A stretch of DNA of 64,000 nucleotides, taken from contig JBALXI010000025.1 of NCBI GenBank assembly GCA_036960605.1, forward strand, positions 6,137 to 70,136, given 5' to 3'. Both the position numbers and the translations under genes were made by a program. The notes beneath the pieces are model-generated. The model saw only the letters and a program-made list of their open reading frames with translations, ran no database searches and was not told the origin of the DNA. The stretch comes from Oleispira sp036960605 (GTDB lineage: Bacteria; Pseudomonadota; Gammaproteobacteria; Pseudomonadales; Oceanobacteraceae). Below are positions 63,204-64,000 of this stretch, piece after piece. Within the stretch, counting starts at the first letter, position 1; each line of letters starts with the position of its first letter.

Positions 63204-63221
63204 TTCCATTCTAATTTAGTC

Positions 63222-63250
63222 AAAACCTGCGTATACTCCGCAGGTTTTTT
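63222..63250 (+). terminator. Rho-independent terminator between iscS and ndk
   Basis: AACCTGCG and CGCAGGTT form an eight-base perfect stem followed by six Ts. A TATACT in the loop could instead be a -10 box for ndk. Confidence 0.65.
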
Positions 63251-63282
63251 ATACCCTATTAATCCTATATTGGAGAATTATC

Positions 63283-63711
63283 ATGGCGATCGAACGCACT
63301 TTTTCTATTGTTAAGCCTGACGCAGTTGCTAAAAACGTAATCGGCGAAATCTACAGCCGTTTCGAAAAAGCTGGTTTGCAAGTAATTGCTTCTAAAATGA
63401 TCCAGTTGGATGACGAAAAAGCTGGCGGTTTTTACGCTGAGCACGCTGAACGTGGTTTCTTCAAAGACTTGGTTGCTTTCATGACTTCTGGTCCTGTTAT
63501 GGTTCAGGTTTTAGAAGGCGAAGGCGCTGTTCTTAAGAACCGTGACCTAATGGGCGCAACTAACCCTAAAGAAGCTGAAGCCGGTACTATCCGCGCTGAT
63601 TTCGCTGAAAGCATCGATGCTAACGCTGCTCACGGTTCTGATTCTGTAGAATCTGCTGCTCGTGAAATTGCGTATTTCTTCTCTGACGCAGAACTTTGCC
63701 CACGCGGTTAA
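63283..63711 (+). CDS. ndk: Nucleoside diphosphate kinase
   Basis: A 142-residue enzyme that balances NTP pools using ATP. AIERTFSIVKPDAVAKN opens the protein; NRDLMGATNPKEAEAGTIRADFA and the catalytic histidine in NAAHGSDS are intact. Codon use is strongly biased, like fadBA, suggesting high expression. In pseudomonads ndk closes the isc cluster, so its place here marks where the missing isc genes would be. Confidence 0.97.
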   Translation: MAIERTFSIVKPDAVAKNVIGEIYSRFEKAGLQVIASKMIQLDDEKAGGFYAEHAERGFFKDLVAFMTSGPVMVQVLEGEGAVLKNRDLMGATNPKEAEAGTIRADFAESIDANAAHGSDSVESAAREIAYFFSDAELCPRG

Positions 63712-63748
63712 GTTTTAGTTAGAAGGTATTTTAACTAATACCTACTTT

Positions 63749-63785
63749 GAAAGCAGCGTGCAATCTTTGACTGCACGCTGCTTTC
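63749..63785 (+). terminator. Strong hairpin downstream of ndk
   Basis: GAAAGCAGCGTGCA pairs perfectly with TGCACGCTGCTTTC (loop of nine bases). The T run after it is short and interrupted. Confidence 0.75.
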
Positions 63786-63920
63786 TTAGTTTTACAGCAA
63801 TACTATACAGCCCAGAATCTGTGCCATTTCACTTGTGTTTTCTTCGTTGAATGACGTTAAAGAATGCAAACGAAATGGTTTATCCGTCCAGGATGATACT
63901 CCCACTGCCCGGTGACCAAA

Positions 63921-64000
63921 ATGACAAATATACAAGCAACTGATTTCGAAGCATTAGATCGACTTGAAGCTGAAGAGAAATCGAAAGAACCGACTAAAAA
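63921..64000 (+). CDS. Start of an unidentified gene, cut by the window edge
   Basis: An ATG at 63921 opens a frame that runs to the end of the window; 26 charged residues are visible (start MTNIQATDFEALDRL). rlmN follows ndk in pseudomonads, but too little is present to identify this gene, and its first residues do not look like RlmN. GTG 63912 is an alternative start. Confidence 0.4.
   Translation, partial: MTNIQATDFEALDRLEAEEKSKEPTK

Overview
This window is a stretch of core chromosome from a free-living gammaproteobacterium. Gene order closely resembles several Pseudomonas chromosome blocks: uup/fadBA; DUF2069-wrbA-arsC-yihY and proS with a lytic transglycosylase; ygfZ/sdhE/nadB/algU-mucA-mucC-mucD/lepA/rnc/era/recO/pdxJ/acpS; gacS(barA)-cysM-rlmD-relA-mazG; suhB/trmJ/cysE/iscR/iscS/ndk. 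The modest G+C and the mixture of blocks suggest a marine Oceanospirillales-type organism (Oleispira/Thalassolituus/Bermanella-like). That assignment is inferred from memory of gene order, not from a database search. No rRNA, tRNA, CRISPR array, prophage, transposase or integrase was recognised.

Layout. 1-6150: the end of an ABC-F ATPase gene, two uncharacterised envelope proteins, and the fadBA beta-oxidation operon with a PsrA-like operator and a strong terminator. 6150-13480: a chemoreceptor, a small zinc-ribbon protein, and the ytoQ/DUF2069/wrbA/arsC operon divergent from yihY and a thioredoxin-like lipoprotein. 13484-19007: a transglycosylase with proS, a leucine-rich-repeat protein kinase coupled to a DUF3565 gene, and a REC-EAL protein. 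19180-25310: arfA, a lipoprotein hydrolase, a 3-hydroxyisobutyryl-CoA-hydrolase-like protein, and ygfZ with two HDOD genes. 25450-37508: sdhE/ygfX, nadB, the sigma-E operon, then lepA to acpS. 37530-49500: a GacS/BarA hybrid kinase, cysM, rlmD, relA, mazG and ppc. 49610-58070: adk, a histone-H1-like basic protein, tsaB, uppP, rsmJ, plsB, slyX and a membrane-anchored cold-shock-domain protein. 58100-64000: a repeat cluster, a degenerate suhB, trmJ, cysE, iscR, an iscS-like gene, ndk and the first codons of another gene.

How the genes work together. Fatty-acid use (fadBA, the crotonase-family protein, plsB), envelope stress (algU/mucA/mucC/mucD), stringent response and nucleotide housekeeping (relA, mazG, ndk, adk), translation quality control (lepA, arfA, proS, tsaB and the RNA methyltransferases) and sulfur/Fe-S supply (cysM, cysE, iscR, iscS) dominate. 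Most genes sit in tight operons with stop/start overlaps.

The most interesting departures from the usual pattern are losses. mucB/rseB is absent from the sigma-E operon. lepB is absent between lepA and the DUF4845 gene. iscU, iscA, hscBA and fdx are absent between iscS and ndk, and IscS also lacks its C-terminal tail. The SuhB homologue has lost its metal-binding catalytic motifs. Other notable signals are an arfA gene with a hairpin spanning its stop codon and an overlapping upstream mini-ORF, an in-frame degenerate copy of the fadA 3' end, a dispersed ACCACAGAG repeat family, and a 16-bp tandem array ahead of iscS. I did not find a clearly new multi-gene system; the LRR kinase/DUF3565 pair and the reduced isc locus are the best candidates.
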